Assembly (NCBI GenBank): GCA_025362825.1
Contig: JANYFF010000380.1
Coordinates: 1-8,926, forward strand
Source of the DNA: Polaromonas sp.
GTDB taxonomy: Bacteria; Pseudomonadota; Gammaproteobacteria; Burkholderiales; Burkholderiaceae_C
Length of the DNA: 8,926 nucleotides
Direction: 5' to 3'
Part shown: in pieces, positions 1-7,106 of the stretch
Layout: every line of letters starts with the position of its first letter
Numbering within the stretch: the first letter of the stretch is position 1
The notes under the pieces: generated by a model
What the model saw: the letters and a program-made list of their open reading frames with translations, nothing else
What the model was told of the DNA's origin: nothing
Database searches by the model: none
Translations under genes and position numbers: made by a program

Positions 1-523
1 CCGGCTCAGGCCACGACATCAGCAACTCCGCCAGCGAGGGGTCAATCCATTTCAGCGCATGCTCGCGCTGGTCTGACAGCACCGAGTAGCGCTGCCAGAA
101 CTCCGGCGGCAAGCCGTCCCAGCCGACTTCAGGGTACATCGCGAGCCAGCGCATTTCTTCTGGCAGGCTCGGGTCGGCAGTGGTCTGCAAAGTATCGGTG
201 TACATCTGGTAGGCGCGTTTTTCAAGCGCCTCCTTCAGCGGACGGTTCATGATCAGCAGTGAGACGTCGTCGTTGATGTTGAGCTCTGCGCGCGCCCTGA
301 GTTCTTCACCACGGATGTAGTCGCGTGAAGACTTGCCCCGCTCAAGCTTCCAGGGCTTGCCGCCCACCTTGCCAGCCAGCGAAAAGCCCTTGCCCTCACC
401 CAGACCGGTGTAAGAAAACCCATGTGTCTCCGCCCACTCAGACACCGGGCTGGCATCTGCAGGCTTGTCAACGACGACTGCCCGAGGAGGCTGAGTAAAA
501 GCTTTCTTGAACCGCTCAAACAT
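1..523 (-). CDS. Uncharacterised protein, N-terminal part (runs off the left edge)
   Basis: An open frame reads from an ATG at 523 down to the window edge without a stop, giving 174 residues that begin MFERFKKAFTQ. I do not recognise the family. The visible part is soluble, with no signal peptide or membrane segment. It is rich in tryptophan and charged residues, with a glycine-rich stretch around residues 40-55 (GLGEGKGFSLAGKVGGKPW) and a helical, acidic second half (LPEEMRWLAMYPEVGWDGLPPEFW, split as about 121-144). Codon use looks like that of neighbouring genes and the frame is uninterrupted, so I take it as real. No strong Shine-Dalgarno sequence precedes the ATG. It diverges from the glutathione transferase gene across 56 bp, which may hold promoters for both, although none is clear. 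The short frame at 253-519 on the same strand is a shadow of it. Confidence 0.72.
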   Translation of the reverse strand, partial: MFERFKKAFTQPPRAVVVDKPADASPVSEWAETHGFSYTGLGEGKGFSLAGKVGGKPWKLERGKSSRDYIRGEELRARAELNINDDVSLLIMNRPLKEALEKRAYQMYTDTLQTTADPSLPEEMRWLAMYPEVGWDGLPPEFWQRYSVLSDQREHALKWIDPSLAELLMSWPEP

Positions 524-579
524 GGTGATAGGTTTTCTTTTAAAGTCGAGCGGACATCATAGTATTAAAGGAAGAAAAC

Positions 580-1284
580 GTGATCAAAGTTTACTCATGG
601 CCCACCCCCAACGGCCACAAAATCCACGTCATGCTGGAAGAATGCGGCTTTCGTCTGGGCCGCGACTGGGAGGCCATCCCCGTCAATATCGGTACCGGCG
701 ACCAGTTCAAACCTGATTTTCTGGCGATCAGCCCAAACAACAAGATCCCCGCGCTGGTAGACCCGGACGGGCCGGACGGCAAGCCGATCGCCCTGTTTGA
801 ATCCGGCGCCATCTTGCTGTACCTGGCGGCCAAAACCGGCAAATTCCTGCCCAAAACCGACAGGCTTAAGTTTCAGGTGCTGCAGTGGCTGATGTTCCAG
901 ATGGGCGGCGTCGGCCCCATGCTGGGCCAGACCCACCATTTCAGGCTGTATGCGCCCGAAAAAATCGACTACGCCATCAACCGCTACACCAACGAAACAA
1001 AACGCCTGTACGGCGTGATGGACAGTCAGTTGTCTCAAAGCAAATTCATTGCCTGCAACCAGTACACGATTGCCGACATCGCCATCTTCCCGTGGCTGCG
1101 CAACTGGGCCAACCAGGGCATAGACTGGGCCGATTACCCGCACCTCAAGAAATGGTTCGACCTGATAGGCGAGCGCCCTGCGGTGCAGCGCGGCACCAAA
1201 GTACTGGCCGACCTGCGCAAACCCCTCACAGGCGACAAGGAACGCGACATACTGTTTGGAAAAACCCAATACGAAAAGCGCTGA
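580..1284 (+). CDS. yfcG: Nu-class glutathione transferase / GSH disulfide-bond oxidoreductase (YfcG-like)
   Basis: This 234-residue cytoplasmic protein has the thioredoxin-like N-terminal half and all-helical C-terminal half of a glutathione transferase. The TPNGHKI motif at residues 9-15 supplies the Thr9 and Asn11 pair used by Nu-class enzymes in place of the usual Tyr, Ser or Cys. SPNNKIPALVD at 51-61 carries the cis-proline of the glutathione site, and FESGAILLYLA at 73-83 gives the Glu-Ser that holds the gamma-glutamyl group. The GGVGPMLGQ..HHF stretch at 109-121 and TIADIAIFPW at 163-172 also match E. coli YfcG closely. Family members reduce disulfides using glutathione and have weak transferase and peroxidase activity. 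At 234 residues it is slightly longer than E. coli YfcG (about 215) because of a charged C-terminal tail. The start is a GTG at 580, preceded by AGGAAG at 569-574. The physiological substrate is unknown. The long antisense frame at 595-1269 is a shadow. Confidence 0.9.
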   Translation: MIKVYSWPTPNGHKIHVMLEECGFRLGRDWEAIPVNIGTGDQFKPDFLAISPNNKIPALVDPDGPDGKPIALFESGAILLYLAAKTGKFLPKTDRLKFQVLQWLMFQMGGVGPMLGQTHHFRLYAPEKIDYAINRYTNETKRLYGVMDSQLSQSKFIACNQYTIADIAIFPWLRNWANQGIDWADYPHLKKWFDLIGERPAVQRGTKVLADLRKPLTGDKERDILFGKTQYEKR

Positions 1285-1364
1285 ACAAAAGGGTTCTTGC
1301 TAAAAGCACCAGATAGAAAAACCCCACGCACGACAGGCATTTTGCAGAAAAAATTCAGCCACGC

Positions 1365-1393
1365 CTGAAAGTGCACTTTCGCCGCGCTACAAT
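1365..1393 (+). promoter_or_regulatory. Sigma70-type promoter of tRNA-Pro
   Basis: A -35 element CTGAAA (1365-1370) is followed by exactly 17 bp and a -10 element TACAAT (1388-1393, five of six consensus bases). Transcription would start about 1400, a few bases before the mature tRNA 5' end at 1404. The spacing and position fit a stable-RNA promoter. The assignment is by eye. Confidence 0.65.
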
Positions 1394-1403
1394 ACAGCTC
1401 GTT

Positions 1404-1480
1404 CGGAGTGTGGCGCAGTCTGGTAGCGCACCTGGTTTGGGACCAGGGGGTCCAAGGTTCGAATCCTTGTACTCCGACCA
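1404..1480 (+). tRNA. tRNA-Pro (anticodon UGG)
   Basis: The 77-nt cloverleaf is complete. The acceptor stem pairs CGGAGTG (1404-1410) with TACTCCG (1470-1476) with one G-U pair. The D arm is closed by GCGC/GCGC. The anticodon stem CCTGG/CCAGG encloses TTTGGGA with TGG at 1438-1440, and the T arm has loop TTCGAAT. The discriminator base is A and the CCA end is encoded at 1478-1480. The UGG anticodon reads proline CCN codons. Confidence 0.97.
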
Positions 1481-1490
1481 AAAATTTAAA

Positions 1491-1516
1491 AAAGCTCACT
1501 ATGTGGGCTTTTTTTT
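1491..1516 (+). terminator. Intrinsic terminator after tRNA-Pro
   Basis: AAAGCTCAC (1491-1499) pairs with GTGGGCTTT (1503-1511) around a 3-nt loop, giving nine pairs including one G-T. The run of eight T at 1509-1516 follows. It begins 10 bp after the tRNA-Pro CCA and lies upstream of tRNA-Arg, so it should separate or attenuate the two tRNA genes. Confidence 0.8.
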
Positions 1517-1550
1517 CGGGTGCTTGCGGCATCCAAATACGGTATTCAAT

Positions 1551-1627
<77 letters not shown>

Positions 1628-1699
1628 ATTGACCTCCAGATCGTCCCCGAACTGTCTAGACACCGTTATGCTCGGGCGCTTTGCACACCAGGGGCACAA

Positions 1700-2494
1700 A
1701 TGAAACTGTATGCGTGGGTCAAACCAGCCTTTGTGACGGGCGCTCCGGTTGACCATACCTGGGTCACGACCTACGACTCCGGCGTAACGATGTACAACTC
1801 CATTGAAGAGCTTGCCACTGCTGGCGAACACTACTGGTTTTGCAGAGGTGATTTCCACAAGTTGGGGGTGTCCGACAGCTTTGCGGGCGGGCAAATATTG
1901 CAGGTGCCTTTTCACCCAGGTTCGCTGTGTCTCGTCAAGCCGGACGACCAGGCATCTTGTGGAACAGTTGTTGACTACGGGATTGACGGCGTTTGCCACC
2001 AGATTGCCAACCAGGTGCTTTTTCCCGCCGGTGGCAAGGTCACGGATGCGCGCGGCTACAAATTGAGCTCGGCTATTTTTGGCACATTCGGGCGCCGCGC
2101 AGGCGAGTGGCAGGACAATTGTGGGCAGTGCAATATGTTGTCGATTGCCATCGCCCGATCTTCGCGACCTCCCCGCTTCAAGCCCCTTCTCGCAAGCCGG
2201 GCAAGGTATTTTTTTGAGGGTGGCACAACCGTGGCCCTTCAAATGTCGCAATTGACCGATGCACTGCACCTAGACATCGACCAGATCGGGTTTGCAGCGC
2301 CGACACGTCACGAGACAGCGCAAGCAAGAGCTGAAGCACTCAACCGGCGAATTTCTGCGTTCTTGCAAGATGTTGCAGAGACTGTTCAGAACGACGATTT
2401 TTTCAGGCCAGCATTTGGCCTGGAGCCTGGCGATGAAGTCAATCTGATTGACCCGGAACTTTTTGTTTTCCCGGAGCGGACATCCAGACACTAA
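1700..2494 (+). CDS. Uncharacterised cysteine-rich 264-residue protein
   Basis: I do not recognise this family. The ATG at 1700 is preceded by AGGGGC at 1690-1695, a fair ribosome binding site, and the frame is open to the TAA at 2492-2494. The protein is soluble, with no signal peptide or membrane segment. The first 110 residues look like a compact globular domain. Its notable motifs are DHTWVTTYD (18-26), CRGDFH (48-53), a beta-like segment SLCLVK (75-80), and DGVCHQIANQVLFPAG (96-111). A second cysteine cluster, DNCGQC, falls at 139-144. The C-terminal part (about 178-235) is mostly charged helix. The order histidine (H19) then cysteine in a helix (C99) recalls circularly permuted papain-like folds such as LRAT/YiiX, but this is inference only. 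It lies 72 bp after tRNA-Arg and converges on the cadA gene with a 13-bp gap. The antisense frame at 1586-2269 is partly translated tRNA and is rejected. Confidence 0.75.
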   Translation: MKLYAWVKPAFVTGAPVDHTWVTTYDSGVTMYNSIEELATAGEHYWFCRGDFHKLGVSDSFAGGQILQVPFHPGSLCLVKPDDQASCGTVVDYGIDGVCHQIANQVLFPAGGKVTDARGYKLSSAIFGTFGRRAGEWQDNCGQCNMLSIAIARSSRPPRFKPLLASRARYFFEGGTTVALQMSQLTDALHLDIDQIGFAAPTRHETAQARAEALNRRISAFLQDVAETVQNDDFFRPAFGLEPGDEVNLIDPELFVFPERTSRH

Positions 2495-2507
2495 AAAGTA
2501 GCGCCGG

Positions 2508-4796
2508 TCAAGATGTGCCGCCGGCTTTGCCCTGCACGCCGCGCAACAGGCGCAGGCCATTGCCGACCACCAACAGGCTGGCGCCCATATCGGCGAATAC
2601 CGCCATCCACATGGTGGCGTTTCCAAACACAGCCATGACGAGAAACACTGATTTGATGCCCAAGGCTAGCGTTATGTTCTGCCACAAAATTGCATGCGTC
2701 CATTTGGACAAATGAACGGTCTCGGCAACCCGCTCAAGGTTGTCGTTCATGACGACCACATCGGCAGCCTCCATGGCCGTATCGCTACCCGCGCCCCCCA
2801 TCGCAAATCCGACGTCGGCTTGTGCCAGGGCTGGCGCATCATTGATGCCGTCGCCTGTCATGCCCGTCGTGCCGTAGCGCTTTTGCATGTCTTTGATCGC
2901 TTCGAGCTTGGCCTCGGGCAACAGGTCGCCACGCGCATCGTCAATGCCTGCCTCGGCGGCAATGGCTTTGGCCGTCGCGCTGTTGTCGCCGGTCAGCATG
3001 ACGGTTGTAATGCCCAGGGCCTTGAGGTCGGCGATGGCTTTGCGCGATGTCCCTTTGATGGTGTCAGCCACTGCAAACAATGCCAGTACCTGTTTTTCGT
3101 TGGCCAGCAAGGTGACGGTGCGTCCCTGCTGCTCATGCGCCAATAGCTCGGCATTTAACTCCGACGATGAAAGATTTTTTTCCTCCATCAAGCGGTGATT
3201 GCCCATAAAAAGCGTCTGTCCATTCACGTTACCCTGAACACCGCGTCCAGGCAAAGCCTTGAAGTCCTGTACCTCCGCAACGTCCATTTGCAGGCTGCCT
3301 GCAATCGCTTTTGATACAGGATGGTCCGAGCGGACAGCCAGGCTAGTAGCCGCATGTTTAGCCGCGACCACGTCGGCGTTGCCCCACACGCGCCAATCCA
3401 CCAGCCTGGGCTTGCCTTCGGTTATGGTGCCGGTTTTATCCAGTGCGATGACCTTCAGATGCCGGGCATTTTCAAGGTAGGTCCCGCCCTTGATCAAAAT
3501 GCCCCTGCGCGCAGCAGCGGACAAGCCGCTCACCACCGTGACAGGCGTGGAGATCACCAGCGCACACGGACAGGCGATGACCAGCAAAACGAGCGCCTTG
3601 TACAAGGCGTCCAGCCAGGTCAGGTTGAGCAGGAAAGGCGTGAGCACCGCGACTGCAACTGCGATGGCAAAAACAACTGGCGTGTAGACGGCTGCGAACT
3701 GGTCCACAAAGCGCTGCGTCGGTGCGCGTGTGCCCTGCGCTTCTTCCACCGCGTGGATGATTCTCGCCAAGGTCGTGTTCTCGGCCGCTGCGGTGACGCG
3801 TATTTCAAGTTCACCCGTTTCATTGATCGTGCCGGCAAATACCTGGTCGCCAATAGCCTTGTCGACCGGAATACTCTCGCCCGTAATTGGCGCCTGATTG
3901 ACTGCGCTGTTGCCCTTTGTCACCACGCCATCCAACGGCACGCGCCCGCCGGGCTTGACGCGCAACGTGGCTTCAAGCGGCACGTCGGCAACCGGCCTCA
4001 TGAGCCATGAGCCATCCACCAGCACAAGGGCCTCTTCTGGTGCCATGGTCAGCAAACCCTGAATGGCGTTTCGGGCCCGGTCTACTGCCCTGGCCTCAAC
4101 AAGTTCGGCGATGGCATACAGCGCCATCACCATGGCGGCTTCGGGCCACTGGCCAATCAAGAATGCACCTGTTACTGCTACGGCCATCAGGACATTGATG
4201 TTCAGCCGGCCCTTGAACAAGGCCCCCATCCCTTTTTTATAGGTTTCCACGCCAGCCAGCCAGATGGCGATGCCAGCCACCGCCATGCCGGCAATCTTCC
4301 ACGCCAGTAATGGTGGCGCGAAATACGACATAGTCTCCGCGCCAATGGCAAGCACCAGGGCTGCCACAAGGCGCAGTACGCCGCTGTTCGCGTCATGGTG
4401 CTCATGGCTGTCATACTGTCCATGCGCACCGGTATGGACGTGTTCGTGAACGTGTTTTCCTTCGCCATCGGCCAAAGTGCTGCCTGCAGGTAAAACCGGT
4501 TTAGGCTCAAAACCTGCCTTGCGAATCGCTCCCAGGGCCAGGGGGTAGGCATCCTCGGTAGCATCAATCCTGAGCGTGCGGGCGCCGAGCTGAAACCCTA
4601 GCGAGCGGATATTGGCAATCGGCTCAAGCGCGCGTCGGATCTCGGATTCTTCAGCGCTGCAATCCATGGTGGCGATGCGAAACAGCTTGCCACGGCCGGT
4701 TTTCATGGGGGTCCTTGAGGCCACAGGTGCAGGCGCACAGTGATCGTGCGAACCGCAGCAGGTGGTTTCCGGTGTGTGTGTGGTTTCTGATTTCAT
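2508..4796 (-). CDS. cadA: P1B-type heavy-metal (Cd/Zn/Pb) exporting ATPase
   Basis: This inner-membrane pump uses ATP to export soft divalent metals such as Cd(II), Zn(II) and Pb(II) from the cytoplasm. In order it shows a Cys/His-rich N-tail (CCGSHDHC, 13-20); one heavy-metal-associated domain at about 37-100, whose site reads MDCSAEE so the second cysteine is replaced; a His-rich linker at 115-134; paired N-terminal membrane helices; the actuator TGES (305-308); the CPC metal site (409-411); the phosphorylation motif DKTGT (453-457, Asp453); the HP motif (492-493); TGDN (602-605); and GDGINDAP (648-655). The last helices carry K715 and D736, as in ZntA, which points to Zn/Cd/Pb rather than copper. 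The length of 762 is normal. The ATG at 4796 has almost no Shine-Dalgarno sequence, whereas Met31 (4706) is preceded by AAGGA at a 5-nt distance, so the true start is uncertain. It diverges from cadR, which should control it. Confidence 0.95.
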   Translation of the reverse strand: MKSETTHTPETTCCGSHDHCAPAPVASRTPMKTGRGKLFRIATMDCSAEESEIRRALEPIANIRSLGFQLGARTLRIDATEDAYPLALGAIRKAGFEPKPVLPAGSTLADGEGKHVHEHVHTGAHGQYDSHEHHDANSGVLRLVAALVLAIGAETMSYFAPPLLAWKIAGMAVAGIAIWLAGVETYKKGMGALFKGRLNINVLMAVAVTGAFLIGQWPEAAMVMALYAIAELVEARAVDRARNAIQGLLTMAPEEALVLVDGSWLMRPVADVPLEATLRVKPGGRVPLDGVVTKGNSAVNQAPITGESIPVDKAIGDQVFAGTINETGELEIRVTAAAENTTLARIIHAVEEAQGTRAPTQRFVDQFAAVYTPVVFAIAVAVAVLTPFLLNLTWLDALYKALVLLVIACPCALVISTPVTVVSGLSAAARRGILIKGGTYLENARHLKVIALDKTGTITEGKPRLVDWRVWGNADVVAAKHAATSLAVRSDHPVSKAIAGSLQMDVAEVQDFKALPGRGVQGNVNGQTLFMGNHRLMEEKNLSSSELNAELLAHEQQGRTVTLLANEKQVLALFAVADTIKGTSRKAIADLKALGITTVMLTGDNSATAKAIAAEAGIDDARGDLLPEAKLEAIKDMQKRYGTTGMTGDGINDAPALAQADVGFAMGGAGSDTAMEAADVVVMNDNLERVAETVHLSKWTHAILWQNITLALGIKSVFLVMAVFGNATMWMAVFADMGASLLVVGNGLRLLRGVQGKAGGTS

Positions 4797-4802
4797 GGCC
4801 TA

Positions 4803-4833
4803 ATTGGAAACCCTGTAGCGACCTTAAAGTCAA
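4803..4833 (-). promoter_or_regulatory. cadA promoter with MerR-type operator
   Basis: Reading toward cadA, a -35 element TTGACT (4828-4833) and a -10-like TCCAAT (4803-4808) are 19 bp apart. That over-long spacing is the hallmark of promoters untwisted by metal-bound MerR proteins. The spacer holds an imperfect dyad, ACTTTAAGG-TCG-CTACAGGGT (4810-4830). It resembles the operators I recall for PbrR and CadR, with one good half (CTACAGGGT) and one degraded half. Transcription should begin near 4796-4797, practically on the first cadA ATG. A divergent promoter for cadR probably overlaps, but I cannot fix its hexamers. Confidence 0.7.
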
Positions 4834-4891
4834 GGGTATGGATGACAGCCCCTGTCGGCAGCATTGCTACTCACTGAAAGGAGTCAAAGCC

Positions 4892-5386
4892 ATGAAGATC
4901 GGAGAGCTGGCCAAATCAGCCCAGACGCAAACAGAGACCATTCGCCACTATGAGCGCGAAGGCCTGCTGCCGCAGGCAAACAGAAGCGCCGCGAACTATC
5001 GCATCTACGAGCAAAGCCATATCCAGCGCCTCGCGTTCATCAGGCACTGCCGCTCACTCGACATGACGCTTGATGAAATCAGGACATTACTGCACTTCAA
5101 GGATGCACCTGCAGAAGACTGCGGCGAGGTGAATGCGCTGCTCGACGAACACATGGACCACGTCGAAATTCGTATTCGTGAGCTCAAGGTCCTTCAAAAG
5201 GAGCTGAAGGTCCTGCGCATGCAGTGCTCAAGCCAGACAGCCGCTGCCGGCTGCGGCATCCTCTCGGGGCTGGAGGCAGCGGCAGTTAAACACCGTCACG
5301 ATCCCGCAGAGTCCAGGCGCGCCATGCATGTGCATGGAACACACCAGCAGGTTGGCGGCGTTAAAAAGCCTGTGCATAACGATTGA
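4892..5386 (+). CDS. cadR: MerR-family Cd/Pb-responsive regulator (CadR/PbrR type)
   Basis: This 164-residue regulator should bind the promoter between itself and cadA and switch on the ATPase when Cd(II), Pb(II) or Zn(II) is bound. The winged helix occupies about residues 1-70, with MKIGELAK at the start, TIRHYEREGLL at 16-26 and FIRHCRSLDMTLDEIRTLL at 49-67. The dimerisation helix follows at about 80-112. The three metal thiolates of this subfamily are present: Cys77 (in DCGEVN), Cys112 and Cys121. Cys112 and Cys121 are separated by eight residues, as in PbrR, while CadR of Pseudomonas putida has six. A CadR-like His-rich tail also follows (HRH at 134-136 and HVHGTH at 146-151). The ATG at 4892 has a good ribosome site, AAAGGAG at 4877-4883. 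The upstream in-frame extension to 4715 reads back through the promoter and cadA and is not credible. Confidence 0.92.
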   Translation: MKIGELAKSAQTQTETIRHYEREGLLPQANRSAANYRIYEQSHIQRLAFIRHCRSLDMTLDEIRTLLHFKDAPAEDCGEVNALLDEHMDHVEIRIRELKVLQKELKVLRMQCSSQTAAAGCGILSGLEAAAVKHRHDPAESRRAMHVHGTHQQVGGVKKPVHND

Positions 5387-5425
5387 AATAAAAACGCACA
5401 GACCTCAGAGGGCCTATGACAGGAT

Positions 5426-7039
5426 TCAACCGCGTTCGCATTGCGACAGGATGGCCTCTACGGCCGCGAAATCAGCGGGCTTAACCAAATGGTGGTCGAA
5501 GCCTGCATTTCTGGACAAAAGCAAATCCGCTTCCTGCCCATAACCAGTCAGCGCAACGAGTACCACGTGCGAAAGTGCGGGCTCCCTGCGGACGCGTTTG
5601 GCGACCTCGAAACCATTGAGCCCGGGCAAGCCGATGTCCAGGAGCATCAGGTCTGGTTCGCAATCCAGAGCCCTGGTCACGGCGGTCGGTCCGTCGAATG
5701 CAGTGAACACCTGGTGCCCGGATATTTCCAGTAAAGCCGCCATGGTGTCCGCAGCATCGTGGCTGTCGTCAACGATCAGAACTTTCAGGCGCCTTTTTTT
5801 CGGGAGCGGTGTTGTTCCGGGCTGCTGATCGACCATCAACCTGTCAACCAAAGCCGGAAAACGCACAATAAATTCGCTGCCCTCGCCCAGCACGCTTCTG
5901 ACTTCTACCGTACCACCTTGCAGATCGACCAATCGGCGGACCAGGGCCAGGCCGATTCCAAGACCGCCTTGCGAACGGTCTAGCGAACGCTCTGCCTGTG
6001 TAAACAGATCAAACACGCGTGGCAACAATTCCGGCGGAATGCCAATGCCGTTGTCACGCACGCTGACGACCGAGGTATCGCCTTCGAGCGACAGCGCAAG
6101 ACAGATTTGCCCGCCTTCGTCGGTGTACTTGGCTGCGTTGGTCAGCAGGTTGACCAATATCTGCTCCAGCCTTGCCGCATCGGCGCTCAGGACGACGGGC
6201 TGTTCAGGCAGCGAAACCGTTAGGGTCTGCTTTCTATCTGCGAACAACGACTCGACCGTACCGACGGCCTGTTCGATCGCGTCGCCGTACACGACCAGCG
6301 TTTGCCTGAGCTGGACGCGTCCGGTGGTGATACGCGAGACTTCCAGTAGATCATCCACCAGGTGTTTGAGGTGCCCAACCTGACGCTCAACAATCTGGCT
6401 GGCATGCCTGCGGACTTTCGCATCGTCACCCTGGAGCGCCAGAAGCCGTGCGGCGTTCGACAGCGGCGCCAGGGGACTGCGAAGCTCATGGCTGAGCATC
6501 GCCAAAAACTCGTCTTTACGCTTGTCGAGATCTATCAGCGTCTGCGCCTGATCCCTGGTTTTTTGCTCGAGACGGCTACGCTCGGTGACATCGTAAAAAC
6601 AATTAATGGCGCCTGTGATCTCGCCGCCCGGGCCACGCAAAGGCCGGATGTTCACGATCACCGTCACCCGCGAGCCATCGGGCCGCTCGATCACCACTTC
6701 GGCATTCTTCGCTTCGTCAAGCAGGCCGTTAACCACCAGAGCCATCGGACATTCGTGGTGGGCGAGCGGCGTTCCGTCAGGCAAAAACATCTTGTGCGAG
6801 CCACAAAATTTCTCGTCGGTGTCACCAAGGACAGGCGCGCGGCCCCAAAGCTGCGCTGCATGACGGTTGAACTTGACGACGACACCATCGGCATCTATGC
6901 AATAGACGGCCACCGGACTGAGTTCGAACAAGGTCCGAAACTCTTCCTCGCTGCGCTGAATGCTGTCTGCGGTGCCGGAAGGCAAACCTATGGGAGTGGC
7001 AATTGGCGTCGCAGCGGAAACTGCTTCTGCATTAATCAT
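5426..7039 (-). CDS. Soluble hybrid histidine kinase (PAS-HisKA-HATPase-REC)
   Basis: Counted from the ATG at 7039 this is a 537-residue cytoplasmic sensor with no membrane segment. A PAS domain covers about 28-155 and contains the CGSHKMF..PDGTPL..HHECPMA stretch often seen in PAS domains of such kinases, then YDVTERSRLEQ leading into a coiled coil. The HisKA domain has the phosphorylated histidine in SHELRSP (His184). The HATPase domain shows the N box NLLTNAAKYT (Asn301), DNGIGIPP (Asp329) and GGLGIGLAL (358-366). The receiver domain begins at about 418 with VDD (Asp424/425), phosphate acceptor Asp468 in LLDIGLPG, Thr498 and Lys520. The signal is unknown. No DNA-binding response regulator is next to it, so the phosphorelay partner must lie elsewhere. 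A TTG at 7081 would add 14 residues; neither start has a clear ribosome site, and I prefer the ATG. It converges with cadR across 39 bp that hold no clear terminator. Confidence 0.9.
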   Translation of the reverse strand: MINAEAVSAATPIATPIGLPSGTADSIQRSEEEFRTLFELSPVAVYCIDADGVVVKFNRHAAQLWGRAPVLGDTDEKFCGSHKMFLPDGTPLAHHECPMALVVNGLLDEAKNAEVVIERPDGSRVTVIVNIRPLRGPGGEITGAINCFYDVTERSRLEQKTRDQAQTLIDLDKRKDEFLAMLSHELRSPLAPLSNAARLLALQGDDAKVRRHASQIVERQVGHLKHLVDDLLEVSRITTGRVQLRQTLVVYGDAIEQAVGTVESLFADRKQTLTVSLPEQPVVLSADAARLEQILVNLLTNAAKYTDEGGQICLALSLEGDTSVVSVRDNGIGIPPELLPRVFDLFTQAERSLDRSQGGLGIGLALVRRLVDLQGGTVEVRSVLGEGSEFIVRFPALVDRLMVDQQPGTTPLPKKRRLKVLIVDDSHDAADTMAALLEISGHQVFTAFDGPTAVTRALDCEPDLMLLDIGLPGLNGFEVAKRVRREPALSHVVLVALTGYGQEADLLLSRNAGFDHHLVKPADFAAVEAILSQCERG

Positions 7040-7088
7040 GATTTGAAAAGAGTCATCCCCCGACCCTACCCGGGGCTCCAAACCATGT

Positions 7089-7106
7089 CTGTTCGTTGGC
7101 GAACAG
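7089..7106. repeat. Perfect inverted repeat upstream of the kinase gene
   Basis: CTGTTCG (7089-7095) and CGAACAG (7100-7106) are exact inverted copies around a 4-bp centre, TTGG. The repeat lies 50 bp before the kinase ATG at 7039, and 8 bp before the alternative TTG at 7081. It could be a dimeric regulator's operator or a small hairpin in the leader. It lacks a T-run, so it is not a terminator. The regulator is unknown. Confidence 0.55.

Noticed and set aside
595..1269. 224-residue open frame antisense to the glutathione transferase gene
   Set aside because: It overlaps a confident gene along its whole length, has no recognisable domain, and is the kind of antisense frame expected in GC-rich coding DNA.
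1285..1364. Possible terminator after the transferase gene
   Set aside because: Only three- to five-pair stems with long loops and no T-run are seen between the stop codon and the tRNA promoter.
1134..1532. 132-residue minus-strand frame containing GVQGFEPWTPWSQ
   Set aside because: This stretch is translated antisense tRNA-Pro, and the remainder overlaps the transferase gene and an intergenic region.
1653..1662. 10-bp palindrome TGTCTAGACA after tRNA-Arg
   Set aside because: It has no loop and no T-run, so it cannot act as a terminator, and a palindrome this short is plausible by chance.
4715..4891. Longer cadR start at 4715
   Set aside because: The extension would read through the cadA promoter, operator and N-terminal codons. 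The MKIGELAK start at 4892 matches the family and has a strong ribosome site.
5387..5425. Bidirectional terminator between cadR and the kinase gene
   Set aside because: The only inverted bases (CCTC/GAGG) have a one-base centre, and no T-run follows on either strand.
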